A stretch of DNA of 24,602 bases, taken from the NCBI GenBank assembly GCA_003022005.1, contig PXRQ01000056.1, forward strand, positions 1 through 24,602, in the 5' to 3' direction. Source of the DNA: Halobacteriales archaeon QS_5_70_15. GTDB lineage: Archaea; Halobacteriota; Halobacteria; Halobacteriales; Haloarculaceae. Position numbers and translations under genes: made by a program. Shown in pieces: positions 22,249-24,602 of this stretch (position 1 is the first letter of the stretch; each line of letters opens with the position of its first letter). The notes under the pieces are model-generated. The model saw only the letters and a list, made by a program, of their open reading frames with translations, had not been told where the DNA came from and did not search any database.

Positions 22249-23411
22249 GCCCCACCACCCCCGAGCACGAGCGTCGCTGCACCGTGGCGCGTCCCGATGG
22301 AGCCCCCGGTGCCGTGGGCGAGCGCGACGTCCGCGTCGATCTGCACCTCCGGGTTGGCCTCGCCGCGGAGCTGTCGGACGGCCTCGATGACCTTCGTCAT
22401 CCCGCCGCGATTGGGGTGGTTCGAGCAGAGCCCGCCCCCGTCGGTGTTGAACGGGAGGTCGCCGTCGGGGGCCTGCAGGGTGCCCCCCTCGACGAACTCG
22501 CCGCCGGCGCCCTTCTCGCAGAAGCCGAGGTCCTCGATGGCCTCGAGGACCGTGATGGTGAACGAGTCGTAGATCGAGGCGTAGTCCACGTCGTCGGGCG
22601 CGAGGCCGGCCTCGGCGAACGCCCGCTCGCCCGAGCGGGCGGCGGCGGTCCCGGTGACGTCGATACGGCCGGCGGCGTGGTGGCCGACCGCCTCCCCGTG
22701 ACCGAGCACCTCGACCGCCTCCCGGTCGAGCGAGCCCGCGACGTCCTCGCTCGCCACGAGGAGCGCCCCGCCGCCGTCCGTGATGACACAGCAGTCGAGC
22801 AGGTGGAGCGGGTCGGCGACGAGCCGCGACCCCACGACGTCCTCGACGGTCACTGGTTCCTGGAACCGCGCGTGCTCGTTGAACTGGGCGTGGCCCGCGG
22901 CGGCGACGCGGATCGCCGCCAGCTGTTCGGGCGTCGTCCCGAACTCGTGGGCGTGGCGACGGGCAGCCATCGCGTACATCGTGAGATTGGTGACGCCGTA
23001 GACCCGCTCGAAGGAGTCCGGCACCGTCTGTAGCTCGCGGGCGCCCGCCCCCGTCGCCTGCCCGGCCGAGCGGGGCCGGCCGGCGAGCGTCACCAGGCAG
23101 GCGTCGCACTTGCCGTCGCGGATGGCGCTCGCGGCGTGGCCGACGTGGGCGACGTACGCCGACCCGCCGTAGTCGGTCGTGTCACAGTACGAGGGGTCGA
23201 GCCCGAGGTAGTCGGCCATCACCAGCGGCGCGAGCCCGTTGCCGTACTCGGGGACGCCCGCGGTGAGGTAGCCGTCGACCGCCGACTTCTCCAGCCCCGC
23301 GTCCTCGAGCGCGCCGCGGGCCACCTCGGCGTGGAGCTGCGGCGTCGACCGCTCGGGGGCCTCCCGCGTCGGGTGCTCGAACGCGCCGACGATACAAACG
23401 GGATCGGTCAT
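22245..23411 (-). CDS. Thiolase-superfamily acyl-CoA enzyme (SCP-x/Ltp2-like), lacking the usual acylation cysteine
   Basis: It has 388 aa from the ATG at 23411 (MTDPVCIVGAFEHPTREAPE). The fold is thiolase-like: SAYVAHVGHAASAIRDGKCD, VTNLTMYAMAARRHAHEFGT, DDVDYASIYDSFTITVLEAI, GGGLCSNHPNRGGMTK and AHGTGGSIGTRHGAATLVLG. The position where thiolases have their nucleophilic Cys reads TTDYGGSAYVA and has no Cys, while His and Cys of the C-terminal motifs are present. This, and the coupled DUF35 gene, resembles Ltp2-ChsH2-type retro-aldolases and archaeal thiolase/DUF35 pairs rather than a classical thiolase. The reaction is therefore uncertain. A TATA-like box (minus CGCTTTTCACG, 23432-23442) lies 21-31 nt upstream. 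The gene is intact. Confidence 0.87.
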   Translation of the reverse strand: MTDPVCIVGAFEHPTREAPERSTPQLHAEVARGALEDAGLEKSAVDGYLTAGVPEYGNGLAPLVMADYLGLDPSYCDTTDYGGSAYVAHVGHAASAIRDGKCDACLVTLAGRPRSAGQATGAGARELQTVPDSFERVYGVTNLTMYAMAARRHAHEFGTTPEQLAAIRVAAAGHAQFNEHARFQEPVTVEDVVGSRLVADPLHLLDCCVITDGGGALLVASEDVAGSLDREAVEVLGHGEAVGHHAAGRIDVTGTAAARSGERAFAEAGLAPDDVDYASIYDSFTITVLEAIEDLGFCEKGAGGEFVEGGTLQAPDGDLPFNTDGGGLCSNHPNRGGMTKVIEAVRQLRGEANPEVQIDADVALAHGTGGSIGTRHGAATLVLGGGGA

Positions 23412-23431
23412 GCCCGCCCGTCGGAGGGGGG

Positions 23432-23442
23432 CGTGAAAAGCG
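23432..23442 (-). promoter_or_regulatory. TATA-like box of the thiolase-DUF35 operon
   Basis: The minus strand reads CGCTTTTCACG, 21-31 nt before the ATG at 23411. The box is divergent from the one at 23481-23490, with 38 bp between the two. Confidence 0.45.
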
Positions 23443-23480
23443 TTCGTTCCGGGGCGATGCGGCCGGCGAGCGAGATCGGA

Positions 23481-23490
23481 AACGCTTTTG
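23481..23490 (+). promoter_or_regulatory. TATA-like box of the membrane-protein gene
   Basis: AACGCTTTTG, 24-33 nt before the ATG at 23514, indicating a leaderless transcript and supporting that ATG over the out-of-frame ATG at 23501. Confidence 0.45.
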
Positions 23491-23513
23491 TCCGCGTTGA
23501 ATGAACGGTCAGT

Positions 23514-24602
23514 ATGGCCGTCCTGAAAGCCCTCCGCCGGACGCCGGACGCCCTCCGGCGCAGTCCGGTCCTGTTCGCCCCGGTACTCGTGATACTGCTG
23601 TTCCAAGTGCCCCAGTTAGTCCTGCAGACGATCGACCCGCTCCTCGCGAGCGTGATCTCCCTCGGGCTCTCGCTACTGTTCGTCTTCGCGATGCCGTTCT
23701 TCCAGGCCGGCATCGTCGGTATGGCCGACGAGGCACTCGACGGCCGCACGTCACTGGATCGTTTCCTCCACGAGGGGCGGTCGAACTACGTGTCGGTGCT
23801 GGTCGCATACCTCCTCCTCGTGGCCGTCAACTTCGTCATCGGGTTCGTCGTGTTCTTCGTGGCGATATTCGGCGGGATCGCGTTCTTCGGCGACGTGGGT
23901 GGTGGCGCGAACCCCACCGTCCTCGGTACCGTCGGCGTCATCACCGCGGTCCTGGTGCTCGTGTACCTCCTGTTCGTCTTTTTCATCCAGTTCTACGCAC
24001 AGGCGATCGTGATCGACGGATTCGGCGCGGTAGCGGGTATCAAACACAGCGCCTCCGTGGTTCGGCGACACCTCGCGAGTACGCTCGGCTACACGCTGCT
24101 CGTCGCGGCGCTCGGCGGCGTCGCCGGCCTCGTCTTCGCCGTCGCGGGGCTCCTCGCGTCGCCACGGTCGACGACGGCCCTTCCGCTCCCGGAGCTGTCG
24201 TTGGCCGGCACGGTCGGGGTCGCCGTCCTCGTCGTCCTCCTCGGGACGCTGTTCGGCGGGTTCTTCGCCGTCTATTCGGTCGCGTTCTACCGATCGCTCG
24301 GGTGTGACCACCTCGTGGTGCCGTGGCTCGATCCCGAACGCTTCGCGACCGAGGGCGACATCGAGACGACCGCGAACCGGCTGATGAGGGTGGCCGAGGC
24401 GGTCGACGATCGCGGGATGGCGCTGTCCTATCACAACCACGACCATGAGTTCGCCGCGGTGAACGGCCGGCCGGCGTTCGAGCGGCTCGCGGAAGCCACC
24501 CGAGAACCGCTCGGCTTCGAACTCGACTGCGGGTGGGCCGCGGCGGCGGGTGCGGATCCGACCGCCGTCCTCGACCGGTGGGGCGACCGGATGTCGCTCG
24601 TC
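23514..24602 (+). CDS. Chimera: six-TM haloarchaeal membrane protein joined to a TIM-barrel sugar-phosphate isomerase fragment (runs off the window)
   Basis: The ATG at 23514 opens 363 codons with no stop before the edge. Residues 1 to about 262 start MAVLKALRRTPDALRRSPVL and contain about six hydrophobic helices, resembling the haloarchaeal DUF7847-type membrane proteins of unknown function. From about residue 263 (genome 24298-24303) the composition changes abruptly to a soluble, acidic sequence: GCDHLVVPWLDPERFATEGD, GMALSYHNHDHEF and LGFELDCGWAAAAGADPTAV. The HNHDHEF and D-x-GW motifs are metal-site sequences of xylose-isomerase-like TIM barrels. That enzyme should have roughly 110 residues before CDHLVVPW. 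The most likely history is a deletion fusing the 3' part of one gene to the middle of the next, real or artefactual. A true fusion protein is less likely. Confidence 0.75.
   Translation, partial: MAVLKALRRTPDALRRSPVLFAPVLVILLFQVPQLVLQTIDPLLASVISLGLSLLFVFAMPFFQAGIVGMADEALDGRTSLDRFLHEGRSNYVSVLVAYLLLVAVNFVIGFVVFFVAIFGGIAFFGDVGGGANPTVLGTVGVITAVLVLVYLLFVFFIQFYAQAIVIDGFGAVAGIKHSASVVRRHLASTLGYTLLVAALGGVAGLVFAVAGLLASPRSTTALPLPELSLAGTVGVAVLVVLLGTLFGGFFAVYSVAFYRSLGCDHLVVPWLDPERFATEGDIETTANRLMRVAEAVDDRGMALSYHNHDHEFAAVNGRPAFERLAEATREPLGFELDCGWAAAAGADPTAVLDRWGDRMSLV

Noticed and set aside
1..24602. tRNA, rRNA or CRISPR array
   Set aside because: No cloverleaf with a GGTTCAAATCC-type arm, no rRNA-like stretch and no regularly spaced repeats were recognised by eye on either strand.

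Overview
The window looks like chromosome of a halophilic archaeon (class Halobacteria). It is very GC-rich and its proteins are rich in Asp and Glu. Most genes have a TTTT/TATA-type box about 25-30 nt upstream of the start codon, as expected for leaderless haloarchaeal transcripts. Gene families are typical: a pyruvate dehydrogenase-type complex with LipA, a Ski2-like helicase, a bacterio-opsin-activator-type HTH protein, tandem UspA domains and a PiT transporter. No rRNA, tRNA, CRISPR array or complete insertion sequence was seen.

Layout. 1-7832 (minus strand): lipoate synthase lipA, then pdhA-pdhB-pdhC (E1 alpha, E1 beta, E2), a shortened SDR gene, dihydrolipoyl dehydrogenase lpdA (E3), and a first prephenate dehydratase gene cut by the window edge. 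LipA makes the lipoyl cofactor for E2, so this block is one functional module for oxidative decarboxylation of a 2-oxoacid. 7961-11991 (plus): a MATE exporter and a Ski2/Hel308-like helicase with a C-terminal Ig-like domain. 12096-15453 (plus): a wrecked alpha/beta-hydrolase gene, a second, intact prephenate dehydratase, a small two-TM protein, a UspA gene broken by a short palindromic element, and a truncated PiT transporter. 15523-19033 (minus): an ArsN2-like acetyltransferase, an M24 aminopeptidase and an MFS transporter. 19240-21720 (plus): an HTH regulator, then a tightly overlapping arsR-arsC-arsM arsenic operon. 21805-23411 (minus): a DUF35 zinc-ribbon/OB protein coupled to a thiolase-like enzyme. 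23514-24602 (plus): a membrane protein fused in frame to part of a TIM-barrel sugar-phosphate isomerase.

Two themes stand out. First, short near-palindromic elements. One of 80 bp (14833-14912) carries 14-bp perfect terminal inverted repeats and is flanked by a 3-bp duplication (TCA) inside usp. Removing it plus one TCA restores the reading frame to a stop that overlaps the next gene's start. Diverged relatives lie at 12815-12899 and perhaps 19906-19969, and a different 83-bp palindrome lies just upstream of arsN2. Second, an unusual density of scars: internal deletions (lpdA, SDR, hydrolase, usp), end deletions (pit, an alcohol dehydrogenase remnant), small duplications (pdhA, pit), a one-base homopolymer frameshift, an amber codon in the DUF35 gene and an in-frame gene chimera at the right edge. 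These scars may be real genome decay or sequencing/assembly error. The sequence alone cannot decide, so the affected genes are described as broken in this sequence rather than known to be broken in the organism.
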